Source: Arthrobacter rhizophilus (GTDB taxonomy: Bacteria; Actinomycetota; Actinomycetes; Actinomycetales; Micrococcaceae). From it: a DNA stretch of 64,000 nt. Shown here piece after piece: positions 35,142 to 44,122 of this stretch. The position numbers and the translations under genes are program-made. Every line of letters starts with the position of its first letter. Position 1 is the stretch's first letter. The stretch lies in the NCBI RefSeq assembly GCF_026241105.1, contig NZ_JAPFFT010000024.1, positions 1-64,000 on the forward strand. Reading direction: 5' to 3'. The notes under the pieces are model-generated. The model had not been told where the DNA came from. It saw only the letters and a list, made by a program, of their open reading frames with translations, and searched no databases.

Positions 35142-37829
35142 ATGTCAGATCTCAACGTCCAGGAGCGGCACTCCACGCAGCTGCCGATCACCGAGGCCGC
35201 GTGCCTCCCGCCGGATCAAGTACTGGATCACCTGGGCTCCAGCCCGGCAGGACTGACAAACAAAGAAGCCTCCGAACGCCTGGAAGAACTCGGCCCGAAC
35301 GCCGTCCGGACCCACCGGGCCAACGGATGGGCGGTGTTGGGCCGGCAGTTCGCCAGTCCCATCCTCATCCTGCTGATCATCACGGCCGGGCTGTCCCTCT
35401 TCCTGGGCGATGCCACGAATTCGATCGTGATCGGCGTGATCCTCTTGGTCAGCGTGGGCCTGGGCTTCACCAACGAATTCCGCGCCGAACGCGCCTCCGA
35501 AGCCTTGCATTCCAGGGTCACCCACCGCGCCGTCGTGCTGCGCGACGGGACCACACAGGATGTGAACGTCACCGCCTTGGTGCCGGGCGACGTCGTACAC
35601 CTGAGCCTGGGCGCCATCATCCCCGCCGACATCCGCCTCCTGAGCACCAAGAACCTCCTCTGCGACGAAAGCATCCTGACGGGAGAGTCCCTTCCCGCCG
35701 GCAAGGATCCGGCCCCGGTGGCGTCCGGATCGGCCCTGGGCGACCTCGCATCCTGCGTCTTCATGGGAACCGTGATCCAGTCGGGCGGCTGCACCGGCGT
35801 GGTGGTGGCCACCGGCGGCCGCGCCGAATTCGGCCGGATCGCGCTGGGCCTGGGGGAACGGCAACCCCAAACCGAATTCCAGCTTGGGCTGAAGCGGTTC
35901 TCGTTCCTGCTTTTGCAGGTGGCCATCGGGCTCACCACGCTGATCTTTATTGCGAACCTGCTGCTGCAGCGCCCGCTGATCGAGTCGCTGCTGTTCTCCC
36001 TGGCAATCGCCGTCGGCATCACGCCGCAGCTGCTGCCCGCCGTCGTGAGCACCAGCCTCGCGACCGGCACCCGCCAGCTGGCCCGGCGGAAAGTCCTGGT
36101 CAAGCGACTGGTCTGCATCGAGGACCTGGGCGACATGGACATCCTGGTTACCGACAAGACCGGCACCCTCACCGAGGGGCGGATCAGTTTCACCCGCGCA
36201 CTGCCCGCCTCCCCGGAAGTGTCCGACGTCGAACTCCTCACCTTGGGTTTGCTGGCCACCGAAACCGATTACGCCGAGGCCAAACTATCCACGGCGGGGC
36301 AGAACCCGCTGGACGCTGCGCTGTGGGAAAGCCCGGGGGCGTCCGCCTTCGATCCCGACCGCTTTGAGCGCCTCGACCTGATCGACTTCGACCACCAACG
36401 TCGCCGCACCAGCGTCCTCGTGCGGGAAGCCGGCGGCCCGGCACGCCTGGTCACCAAGGGTGCCCCAGAGGACGTGCTCGCCCTCTGCGGCCCGACCTCG
36501 CCCAGCGTGCAGGGCATGCTGGACGAACAGTTCGACGCCGGATCGCGCGTCGTGGCGGTGGCCACCCGCCCAGCCACGGGGCTGGGCAAGATCAGCCCTG
36601 ACGACGAAGAGGACTTGGTCCTGGCTGGCTTCCTTGTTTTCCTCGACCGGCCCAAGGCAAACGCGAAAGCGTCCCTGGACCAGCTGGCCGCGCTGGGCAT
36701 CGCCGTGAAAATCGCCACCGGGGACAACGCCAAAGTCGCCGAAAAAGTATGCTCCGAGCTCGGAGTGATTTCCGGCGGGACCCTCACCGGCGCGGACGTG
36801 GACGCACTGTCCGATGCCGAGTTGGCCGCTACCGCCCGGGAAGCCACGATCTTTGCCCGCGTCTCGCCCGAACAGAAGGCACGCATCATCACGTTGCTCC
36901 GCCAAAGCGGCGGGGCGGTGGGCTTCATGGGCGACGGCGTCAACGACGCACTGGCCCTTCACAAAGCGGACATCGGGATCTCCGTGGACAGCGCCACCGA
37001 CGTCGCCAAGGACGCGGCCGACATAGTGCTTTTGGAAAAGGATCTTGGCGTCCTGGCCGAGGGCGTGATGGAGGGCCGGAGGATCTTCGCGAACACCATC
37101 AAGTACGTGCTGATGGGAACGTCCAGCAACTTCGGCAACATGTTCAGCGCCGCCACGGCGTCGGTGGTGCTGAGCTTCCTGCCCATGCTGCCGGGGCAGA
37201 TCCTGCTCAACAACCTGCTCTACGACAGCGGCCAGCTGGCCATCCCGGGCGACCGCGTGGACAAGGAACAGCTGCTGGCACCGTCGCATTGGAACATCGC
37301 TTTCATCCGGCGCTTCATGTTCCTCTTCGGGCCGATCAGCTCAATCTTCGATTTTGCGACCTTCGCGCTCATGCTGTTCGTCTTCGACGCCGTGCCGGGG
37401 GAGTTCCGGGCGGGTTGGTTCATCGAGTCCATCGCGACGCAGACCCTCATCATTTTCGCTATCAGGACCCGGCGTGTTCCGTTCATGCGTAGCCGTCCTT
37501 CTGTTGGCCTGTTGAGCGCATCCTTGGGCGTGGTGGCGGCGGGGATCTTCCTGCCGCTGTCACCAATGGCGGGCGTACTGGGTTTCGATCCGTTGCCGGT
37601 GCCGTTCTTCTTGGCGGTATTGGGAATGATCGTTGTCTACATGGTGCTGGTGGAATTCGCCAAGCAGTGGTTCTTCGCCCGGGCCGCGCAGCAGCTGCCG
37701 GGCGTGGCGACCCCCGTCCGCCGTCGGCCGGATACCCACCACATCTCCCGCCGCGCCTCCCGCTTCAGTGCGCCGGTTGTCGGGATTGTGCCAGGGCGTC
37801 CATTGCGTCGGCGGCTTAAAGGTCAGTAG
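35142..37829 (+). CDS. mgtA: P-type ATPase, magnesium-importing (MgtA/P3B)-like
   Basis: An 895-aa ATPase. Asp338 in TDKTGTLTEG is the phosphorylation site; LTGES is at 180-183 and GDGVNDALALHKADIGISVD forms the hinge. The membrane stretch IAVGITPQLLPAVVSTSLATGTRQLARRK is characteristic of the MgtA group. Start taken at 35142 (MSDLNVQER), where the usual N-terminus begins; no strong ribosome site is seen. The gene is divergent from phosphoketolase with a shared DosR-like box, and its end overlaps the convergent acetate kinase by 7 bp. Confidence 0.85.
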   Translation: MSDLNVQERHSTQLPITEAACLPPDQVLDHLGSSPAGLTNKEASERLEELGPNAVRTHRANGWAVLGRQFASPILILLIITAGLSLFLGDATNSIVIGVILLVSVGLGFTNEFRAERASEALHSRVTHRAVVLRDGTTQDVNVTALVPGDVVHLSLGAIIPADIRLLSTKNLLCDESILTGESLPAGKDPAPVASGSALGDLASCVFMGTVIQSGGCTGVVVATGGRAEFGRIALGLGERQPQTEFQLGLKRFSFLLLQVAIGLTTLIFIANLLLQRPLIESLLFSLAIAVGITPQLLPAVVSTSLATGTRQLARRKVLVKRLVCIEDLGDMDILVTDKTGTLTEGRISFTRALPASPEVSDVELLTLGLLATETDYAEAKLSTAGQNPLDAALWESPGASAFDPDRFERLDLIDFDHQRRRTSVLVREAGGPARLVTKGAPEDVLALCGPTSPSVQGMLDEQFDAGSRVVAVATRPATGLGKISPDDEEDLVLAGFLVFLDRPKANAKASLDQLAALGIAVKIATGDNAKVAEKVCSELGVISGGTLTGADVDALSDAELAATAREATIFARVSPEQKARIITLLRQSGGAVGFMGDGVNDALALHKADIGISVDSATDVAKDAADIVLLEKDLGVLAEGVMEGRRIFANTIKYVLMGTSSNFGNMFSAATASVVLSFLPMLPGQILLNNLLYDSGQLAIPGDRVDKEQLLAPSHWNIAFIRRFMFLFGPISSIFDFATFALMLFVFDAVPGEFRAGWFIESIATQTLIIFAIRTRRVPFMRSRPSVGLLSASLGVVAAGIFLPLSPMAGVLGFDPLPVPFFLAVLGMIVVYMVLVEFAKQWFFARAAQQLPGVATPVRRRPDTHHISRRASRFSAPVVGIVPGRPLRRRLKGQ

Positions 37830-38992
37830 CCGCGGGCCGTTGGTACTAGCGGGCGAAGAACGACGGCGGCTGTCTCCTCCGCGATAGCCCGTTCCTCGTC
37901 GCTGGGGACGACCAGGACAGGAAACCTTGATCCGTCGGTACTGATGGTGCGGATGCCTGTGTCCCGGGACTGGTTCCTGTCCTCGTCGACGTAGAGGCCG
38001 AGAGGCCCGAGCAGCGACATCACTCGCGACCTGAACTGGACGGAATGCTCACCGATACCACCTGTAAAGACCAAGGCCCCGGCCCCGCCGACAACCATGT
38101 TGTAGGCGGCGATATATTTGGCCAGCCGGTAAGCGGCCATGTCGGATGCGAGGATGGCCCGGGGATCCCCGCGCAGCGCCGCGTCCTGGATCGCGCGCAT
38201 GTCGGCTGATCCGGCCAGGCCCAGCAGGCCTGACCGATGGTTGAGGAGCTCATCGATCTCGTCCGGTCCGAGGCCGCGGCGCTGCAGCAGCGTGACAACG
38301 GACGGATCAAGATCACCGGAACGAGTGCCCATGACCAACCCCTCCAGAGGGGTCATGCCCATGGACGTGTCGACGCTGCAGCCCTCCCGTACAGCGGTAA
38401 CCGAGGCGCCATTGCCAAGGTGCGCAACCACTGCGTTCAAGGAGCCCGGCGGGACTCCGAGGAACGCCCCCGTGTCGCGGCAAACGATTTCGACGGAGAT
38501 CCCGTGGAAGCCGTAGCGCCTGATCCCGTATTTCGTGTCAAGTTCCTCCGGAACGGCGTAACGGGAGGCATGGTCGGGGATCGTGCGGTGGAAGGCCGTG
38601 TCGAAAACGGCTACCTGGGGCGTACGCGGCCAGCGGACGGCTGCGGCACGCATGTACGCCACGCTGGCCGCGTTGTGGAGCGGAGCAAACTCGCCGAGTG
38701 CCTCAATGGCCCCCATGACATCCGAAGTGACCCGATTCGGCGAACTGAAGCGGTCTCCGCCGTGGACCACCCGGTGCCCGATTGCGTCAGGGCTTGTTCC
38801 GCCGGTAGTGTCCCGGATGGCCTCGTCGATCACGTCGAAAACGGTGCCAAGGAAGCCAGGATCCAGCGTGCCCTCTTGCGGGCTGTCGATGGCCTGATCC
38901 AGCAGGATCCCGGGACTGGCTTCAGATGGTCCGATCCGCCGCAGCTGGTACTTCAAGGATGAGGAACCTGGATTCAATACAAGGATCAGCAC
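37823..38992 (-). CDS. ackA: Acetate kinase
   Basis: A 389-aa ASKHA-fold kinase. LVLNPGSSSLKYQL forms the N-terminal phosphate loop; HRVVHGG, VFDTAFH and HLGNGASV are all present, as is FTGGIGEHS near the end. It converts acetyl phosphate plus ADP to acetate plus ATP. With phosphoketolase 3 kb away it completes a short ATP-yielding route. No phosphotransacetylase gene is adjacent. A DosR-like box lies 91 bp upstream. Confidence 0.96.
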   Translation of the reverse strand: MLILVLNPGSSSLKYQLRRIGPSEASPGILLDQAIDSPQEGTLDPGFLGTVFDVIDEAIRDTTGGTSPDAIGHRVVHGGDRFSSPNRVTSDVMGAIEALGEFAPLHNAASVAYMRAAAVRWPRTPQVAVFDTAFHRTIPDHASRYAVPEELDTKYGIRRYGFHGISVEIVCRDTGAFLGVPPGSLNAVVAHLGNGASVTAVREGCSVDTSMGMTPLEGLVMGTRSGDLDPSVVTLLQRRGLGPDEIDELLNHRSGLLGLAGSADMRAIQDAALRGDPRAILASDMAAYRLAKYIAAYNMVVGGAGALVFTGGIGEHSVQFRSRVMSLLGPLGLYVDEDRNQSRDTGIRTISTDGSRFPVLVVPSDEERAIAEETAAVVLRPLVPTARGY

Positions 38993-39082
38993 ACTGACGT
39001 CCTTTCACGAAGACCGCTCGGCACCGGCCATCGGACGCGACACCCCTCAAGGACCATAACCCGGCAATTGCATTCGCGGGGA

Positions 39083-39096
39083 GGGTCTTACGGCCC
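39083..39096. promoter_or_regulatory. DosR-box-like palindrome
   Basis: GGGTC-TTAC-GGCCC fits GGGNC-N4-GNCCC. It sits between divergent acetate kinase (91 bp) and universal stress protein (72 bp). Confidence 0.55.
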
Positions 39097-39167
39097 TTGC
39101 AGGCCATCGAGGCAGCCGACGAAACTGGGGAGAGATTGCTGCTGGTTCCAGGAAGGCACGGCCGCTC

Positions 39168-39974
39168 GTGAAGAAGAAGATTCTTGTTGGTGTCGATGGG
39201 TCCGTGGTCGGCAGTGCTGCCGCGGACTGGGCCGCTGAACGGGCCAGCGATCTTGGTCTTCAGCTCAACCTGGTCCACGCGGTCCCTGAGCCATGGGCGT
39301 TTCCGGAGAAGGCCCTCCACAAGGATGCGACCGCACAAGCCAAGGACCTGCTACAAGGCGAGACAGCGCGGGTCACCGCACGGTTTCCCTCCCTGGAGGT
39401 GTTGACGACTCTGAGTTCCGGAGAGCCCGCCGAGACCATGCGCAAGCTTTCCGCAGACGCGGAAATGGTGGTCGTGGGAACCGACAGGCGCCCCGGCAAC
39501 CACGGCGAAGGATTTGGCTCGGTCAGTTTTCAGATCGCAGTCATCAGCCATTGCGCCGTCGCGATTGTGCCAGGTCTTTTAGCGCATGAGTCATCCGGCG
39601 TGGTGGTTGGTGTCGATGGCTCCCGGGACTCCGAACTCGCCGTCGAACGTGCGGCTGACGAGGCACAGCGAATGGGACAGGAACTCTTGGTTGTCCACGC
39701 CGGAAGCGGCCCAGGAGCCACTGGTCACATGATCCTGTCCGCGTCGGTCGATGGCCTCGCCGAACGTCACCCGGGTTTGGTCATACGCGAGATCCTGGAC
39801 CGTGAGCGCGCCCCGGCCGCAGCCCTCCTTGGCGCCAGTGCCCAAGCGCGGCTGCTGGTCTTAGGCTGCAAGGGTAGGGGCGGGGCCCGTGTGCTCGTCG
39901 GCTCCGTGGCTCAGCACGTGCTGCTCAACGTCCTGTGCCCGACGCTGATTACCCGTCCCGCCTTACCCGGCTAG
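39168..39974 (+). CDS. Universal stress protein, two UspA domains
   Basis: A 268-aa tandem UspA protein with a GTG start (GGAAGG eleven bases upstream). Domain 1 begins ILVGVDGSVVG but its glycine motif is altered (GTDRRPGNHGEGFGS); domain 2 begins VVVGVDGSRDSE and keeps GCKGRGGARVLVGS. One domain may therefore bind ATP better than the other. It is divergent from ackA, sharing a DosR-like box. Confidence 0.9.
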   Translation: MKKKILVGVDGSVVGSAAADWAAERASDLGLQLNLVHAVPEPWAFPEKALHKDATAQAKDLLQGETARVTARFPSLEVLTTLSSGEPAETMRKLSADAEMVVVGTDRRPGNHGEGFGSVSFQIAVISHCAVAIVPGLLAHESSGVVVGVDGSRDSELAVERAADEAQRMGQELLVVHAGSGPGATGHMILSASVDGLAERHPGLVIREILDRERAPAAALLGASAQARLLVLGCKGRGGARVLVGSVAQHVLLNVLCPTLITRPALPG

Positions 39975-39997
39975 GCTCCGGATCCGCGTCAATGCGC

Positions 39998-40003
39998 TAG
40001 AAT
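39998..40003 (+). promoter_or_regulatory. -10 element for a leaderless antitoxin transcript
   Basis: TAGAAT ends seven bases before the ATG at 40011 and there is no ribosome site, so the antitoxin message is probably leaderless. Confidence 0.4.
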
Positions 40004-40010
40004 TATGTAC

Positions 40011-40292
40011 ATGACAACGCTTCCAGTGGCAGAGGCTCGATCGCACTTTTCGCGCATCGTGGAGCAGGCATCGTCCACCCACGAACGATTCGAAATCACC
40101 CGAAACGGTTCTCGTGCCGCCGTCCTGCTGGGCGCAGATGATTACGACGCCATGGTCGAAACGGTGGCGGTATTGTCCGACGCGAAGCTGGTCAAGGATA
40201 TTGCTAAAGGACTGAGGGAACTGGCTGGCGGAGAGACCTTCACCATCGAAGAGGTCAGGGCGGACATGCGCACGACCAAGCATGAGGCATGA
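40011..40292 (+). CDS. Phd/YefM-family antitoxin
   Basis: A 93-aa antitoxin beginning MTTLPVAEARSHFSRIVEQA, the typical Phd/YefM DNA-binding fold, with the toxin-wrapping tail at the C-terminus. An ATG at 40005 would add two residues. Its stop overlaps the toxin start (ATGA), the usual arrangement for tight co-production. It should bind and silence the RelE-type toxin and repress its own promoter. Confidence 0.9.
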   Translation: MTTLPVAEARSHFSRIVEQASSTHERFEITRNGSRAAVLLGADDYDAMVETVAVLSDAKLVKDIAKGLRELAGGETFTIEEVRADMRTTKHEA

Positions 40293-40552
40293 GCCCTCGT
40301 TACGACGTCAGATTCTCCAGGTCGGCGAAACGGGCACTAACCCATGACCTGCCAGAGAAGGTCGCAGCTGCGGCATTTGAGTTCATCACCGGCGCCCTGA
40401 GTGAGAACCCTCAGCGTGTGGGCAAGCAACTGCAGGCGCCGCTGTTCCCGTTGTATTCGGCCAGACGGGGAGAGTACCGCGTCATCTACCGGATCGTGGA
40501 GGGTGTCGTACTGATCGAGATCGTCTCTATCACGCATCGCCGTGACGCATAG
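40289..40552 (+). CDS. RelE/ParE-family toxin
   Basis: An 87-aa basic protein. YDVRFSRSAKRALTHDLP, LYSARRGEYRVIYRI and the final SITHRRDA match RelE-type ribosome-dependent mRNA interferases. The YRVIY core and C-terminal HRR are the expected catalytic features. It sits inside the stress island; persistence or stabilisation are both plausible roles. Confidence 0.9.
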   Translation: MSPRYDVRFSRSAKRALTHDLPEKVAAAAFEFITGALSENPQRVGKQLQAPLFPLYSARRGEYRVIYRIVEGVVLIEIVSITHRRDA

Positions 40553-40554
40553 CG

Positions 40555-42417
40555 CTAGGGCGGACCCGCCGCCCTGCGGGAGGATGCTGGTCGACCTTGT
40601 CCCAAAGCCCGAAGCGCATTCAGGATCGTCGCGAGATCCACGAGTTCCTGGAGCAGGGCGCCGGCCACAGCCGGGACGAAGCCGTAGGCCGCCATGGCCA
40701 TCAGCCCGACGCTGAGGAGAATGCCTGTCCAGATGCTGGTGCGGGCGATATGGATGGTGTGCCGGCCGATGTCCACGGCAGTGGCCACCTTGGATAGGTC
40801 ATCGAGCATGATCACGACGTCGGCCGACTCGCTGGCCGCGGTAGCTCCCTTGGCACCCATGGCTATCCCGATGTCGGCCGCGGCGAGGACAGGCGCATCG
40901 TTGACTCCGTCACCGACCATCATGACCGGGCGATCGTTCAACTCAGCGACGGCGGCCACCTTGTCGGCAGGCAGGCAATCGGCCAGGATCCGGGTTATCC
41001 CGGCTTCGGCCGCGATATGCGAAGCGGTGGAACGCGTGTCGCCGGTCAGGAGCATGGTCTCCCGCACGCCGAGTCGTCGCAACTGGGCCAAAGTGGCCAC
41101 CGCGTTTCCCCGCAAAGGGTCGCTCATGATCAGTGTTCCCGCGAAACGCCTGTCCACGCCGACGTAGATACCAAGTTGTCCGCTGGACACGTCTGCCTTT
41201 TCGAAGCCGCTTGTGGCTGGGCCAACAAAGGCAGCTTTGCCCACCATCACGGTTTGGTTCCCGCAGACAGCCGTGACACCCTGGGTCGCGTGCTCGTTGG
41301 CACTACTAACGGGAAGCAGACGCAGTCCGCGGGATCGTGCGGCATCAATCACGGAGGCTGCCAGCACATGCGAGGAAGACTGTTCTGCGGACGCTGCGAG
41401 TTGGAGTATCCGATCGGCGGAAATGCCTTGCGCGGCGGTGCGGGAAACCCGTATCCCGTGCAGGGCGGGGCGGCCGTGCGTGAGTGTCCCGGTCTTGTCG
41501 AACACCACCGTCCTGACGCGGGCGAGTTGTTCGAGGGTGCCGGCATTCTTAATGATAATTCCCGAATGGGCTGCCCGGCTGGTGCCGGCAAGGAATGCAA
41601 CAGGTGCGGCGATCAACAGGGGACACGGTGTCGCAACGACCAGCACCTGCGCGAATCGTTCAGCATCCCGGCTGAGGTACCAAGCGACTCCGGCCAGGAG
41701 GAACGCAAACACCGTGAAGGGCACGGCGTATCGGTCCGCGAGCCTGACGGTGGGGGCGCGGCTTGCCGCAGCCTCTTGGACCAGGGCTACGATCCGGCTG
41801 TACTGGGAGTCCGCGGCGGTTGCGCTCGCAACCATGCGAACGGCTTCTTCGCCGTTGACCGATCCACTCATGACGGTGTCGCCCTTGTCGTGCTCGACCG
41901 GCAGGCTTTCGCCAGTCAGGGAGGATTCGTCGAAAGTCCCGGCGGGGGAGAGCAAGAGACCGTCTACGGGGACGATTTCGGAGGGTTTGACCAATAGTAT
42001 GTCTCCCGAACGGATCTTCCCCACGGGTACTTCTTCCACAGGGTTGCCCCCGGTCTCGCGGTGTGCGGTCCGGGGAGCCCGCTCAAGGAGGGCTTTCAGC
42101 TCGTGCGTAGCCCGGCCGTGGGCAAATTCCTCGAGGGCGTCTCCTCCAGTGAGCATGAGCACGATGATGAGGGAAGCAATGTATTCGCCGACCAGGAGCG
42201 TGCTGACAATCGCCGTTACGGCCAGCAAGTCGATGCCCCAGCGTCCTTGAAAGAGATCCCGGAGCATGGACACGGTACGGTACCCGGCCGCGGCCAGGGC
42301 ATAGATAGTCGCTGTTGCCTGGGCCGCGGCCGGCTGTCCGAGGCTCAGCAGTACCCCAACGCACGCTCCTGCGAGCAGCGTGGCGGCTACAAGCGGAAAA
42401 CGCCGGATTGTGGCCAT
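40555..42417 (-). CDS. Heavy-metal P1B-type ATPase with TPC motif
   Basis: A 620-aa P-type ATPase lacking N-terminal metal-binding domains. Asp307 in FDKTGTLTHG is phosphorylated, LTGES is at 167-171 and VGDGVNDAPVLAAADIGIAM is the hinge. The transport motif reads TPC (263-265) instead of CPC or SPC, and the usual HP dipeptide appears as HV (SSSHVLAASV). The metal is hard to predict. It lies 55 bp downstream of an alcohol dehydrogenase and is convergent with the toxin. Confidence 0.88.
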   Translation of the reverse strand: MATIRRFPLVAATLLAGACVGVLLSLGQPAAAQATATIYALAAAGYRTVSMLRDLFQGRWGIDLLAVTAIVSTLLVGEYIASLIIVLMLTGGDALEEFAHGRATHELKALLERAPRTAHRETGGNPVEEVPVGKIRSGDILLVKPSEIVPVDGLLLSPAGTFDESSLTGESLPVEHDKGDTVMSGSVNGEEAVRMVASATAADSQYSRIVALVQEAAASRAPTVRLADRYAVPFTVFAFLLAGVAWYLSRDAERFAQVLVVATPCPLLIAAPVAFLAGTSRAAHSGIIIKNAGTLEQLARVRTVVFDKTGTLTHGRPALHGIRVSRTAAQGISADRILQLAASAEQSSSHVLAASVIDAARSRGLRLLPVSSANEHATQGVTAVCGNQTVMVGKAAFVGPATSGFEKADVSSGQLGIYVGVDRRFAGTLIMSDPLRGNAVATLAQLRRLGVRETMLLTGDTRSTASHIAAEAGITRILADCLPADKVAAVAELNDRPVMMVGDGVNDAPVLAAADIGIAMGAKGATAASESADVVIMLDDLSKVATAVDIGRHTIHIARTSIWTGILLSVGLMAMAAYGFVPAVAGALLQELVDLATILNALRALGQGRPASSRRAAGPP

Positions 42418-42472
42418 CGGAACCGCCGCTCTTGGTTGCCTCTTCAGGGAAGGAGCTTCAGCCGGTGTTGGC

Positions 42473-43540
42473 CTAATTGTGGGACTCCCGGCTGAGGATG
42501 ACCTTCAGGGCGTGTGTTTCAGCTGCCCTGGAGAAGGTGTCGTAGGCATCGATGATCTGCGCCAGGGTGAAGTGGTGGGTCGCGAATTTCTCGGCGGGGA
42601 TCTTGTGCTGGGCCACGAGTCGGAGCAGCATCGGGGTCGTGTTGGTGTTGACCAGGCCCATGCTGATGTTGATGTTGCGGATCCAAAGATCCTGGAGGCG
42701 CAGTTCAACGGATTTTCCGTGGACGCCGATGTTGGCCACATTCCCGCCGGGGCGGACGAGCCGCAAGGCCATGTCGAAGGTGTCCGGGATTCCGACTGCC
42801 TCGATGGCGACATCCACCCCTGCGCCGTCGGTGTAGGACATGACGTCGCTGATCCAAGCCGGGTTGGAGGGGTTCACGACCCCTGTTGCGCCGAACTCCC
42901 GGGCCCGGGTAAGGCGGCCTTCGTCCGGGTCGATGGCGATGATTGTGGCGGCGCCATGGAGGCCTGATGTGGCTATCGCGGCCAGGCCGATGGGGCCGGC
43001 ACCAACGACGGCGACGACGTCACCTGGCTTGATGCGACCGGCCTGGACTCCGATTTCGAACGCCGTGGGCAGAATGTCGGAGAGCATGACGGCCTGGTCG
43101 TCGGTGACCCCGTGGGGCAATTTGTAGAGCGAGTTATCCGCGTAAGGGACGCGCACGTACTCGGCTTGCGTGCCGTCAATGAGATGGCCGAATATCCAGC
43201 CGGTTCCGGCTTGGCCCTCCTCCCCTGAGCAGTGCGAGTAAAGCCCCTTCTTGCAGTTGCCGCAGTGCCCGCAGGACTTGATGCAGGAGATGAGGACGCG
43301 GTCTCCGGTCCTGAGCCCTGTGACGGAGGAACCCACTTCGGTCACGGTTCCCACGCCCTCATGCCCGAGAACCCGTCCCTCCTGGACGGCCGGAACGTCG
43401 CCTTTGAGGATGTGGAGGTCCGTTCCGCAGATCGTGGTGGTATCGATGCGGACGATGGCGTCGGTGGGGTTGATGATGTGGGGGTCCGGAACGTCGGTCC
43501 AGGACTTTTGTCCGGGTCCACCATAGACGAGTGCTTTCAT
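42473..43540 (-). CDS. Zinc-dependent alcohol dehydrogenase
   Basis: A 355-aa medium-chain dehydrogenase. Catalytic zinc residues are Cys38 and His60-Glu61, structural cysteines are 90, 93, 96 and 104, and the NAD loop is GAGPIG. Start set at 43540 (MKALVYGGPGQKSW), with GGATGGAGC upstream; the long leader in frame has no protein character. It follows the PNPOx gene (start 44058) on the same strand, so a DosR-like box at 44095 may drive both and perhaps the ATPase. Fermentative alcohol or aldehyde turnover is the likely use. Confidence 0.9.
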   Translation of the reverse strand: MKALVYGGPGQKSWTDVPDPHIINPTDAIVRIDTTTICGTDLHILKGDVPAVQEGRVLGHEGVGTVTEVGSSVTGLRTGDRVLISCIKSCGHCGNCKKGLYSHCSGEEGQAGTGWIFGHLIDGTQAEYVRVPYADNSLYKLPHGVTDDQAVMLSDILPTAFEIGVQAGRIKPGDVVAVVGAGPIGLAAIATSGLHGAATIIAIDPDEGRLTRAREFGATGVVNPSNPAWISDVMSYTDGAGVDVAIEAVGIPDTFDMALRLVRPGGNVANIGVHGKSVELRLQDLWIRNINISMGLVNTNTTPMLLRLVAQHKIPAEKFATHHFTLAQIIDAYDTFSRAAETHALKVILSRESHN

Positions 43541-43593
43541 AATGCTCCATCCAAGAAGGGCAAGCAGTACCGTCGGCGACTCCGACAGCAAAG

Positions 43594-44058
43594 TCAGTGG
43601 AACAGCTCGGAGCGGGCATCCCACACCGGAGTGTTCCAAATATCGGGCCGGGTGGCCTTGAAACGTCGACCCGTGACAGCATCCAAGGTCAGACGCAGAT
43701 AGTGGCTCTTGCTGCCCGGCTGCCAAGGATCCAAGTGCAGGGCGTCGGCGGCTGCCTTTTCCTGCGGGTCGACGATGAGGTGCGCCTGGCCGCGGACGAC
43801 CACGCTCCAGGCCTTCCCGGAGCCAGCATCGAAGCCATCGATTTCCAGCGCGCAAGCGTCACGCGTTGAGCTCCAGAATTTCGTGCCGATACCTGTCCGG
43901 AAGATGATGGATCCGTGGTCTACGACGTAGTTCACGGGGAAAATGTCCGGATGGTTCTCGACGATCACGGCCAGCCTGCCAACGGTGGTTTGGCCAAGCA
44001 GGTCAAAGCATTCGTCAGGGGTGAGTCTTTCAACCGGGTCCGCTGATTGAGGGTTCAT
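43594..44058 (-). CDS. Pyridoxamine 5'-phosphate oxidase-fold protein
   Basis: A 154-aa split-barrel protein: DECFDLLGQTTVGRLAVIV, DIFPVNYVVDHGSIIFRTGIGTK, AWSVVVRGQAHLI and VTGRRFKATRPD. It probably binds a flavin or F420. A DosR-like palindrome lies exactly 37 bp before its ATG, and the paralogue at 44123 has a weaker palindrome at the same distance. The alcohol dehydrogenase gene follows after 53 bp. Confidence 0.88.
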   Translation of the reverse strand: MNPQSADPVERLTPDECFDLLGQTTVGRLAVIVENHPDIFPVNYVVDHGSIIFRTGIGTKFWSSTRDACALEIDGFDAGSGKAWSVVVRGQAHLIVDPQEKAAADALHLDPWQPGSKSHYLRLTLDAVTGRRFKATRPDIWNTPVWDARSELFH

Positions 44059-44094
44059 GCCCCTGACGCTACCGGCGGGTGTCCGCCGTCGTTA

Positions 44095-44108
44095 GGGGCT
44101 TTAGACCC
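44095..44108. promoter_or_regulatory. DosR-box-like palindrome
   Basis: GGGGC-TTTA-GACCC fits GGGNC-N4-GNCCC, 37 bp upstream of the PNPOx gene at 44058 (minus strand). Confidence 0.6.
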
Positions 44109-44122
44109 GCCGGGAAGCCCCA

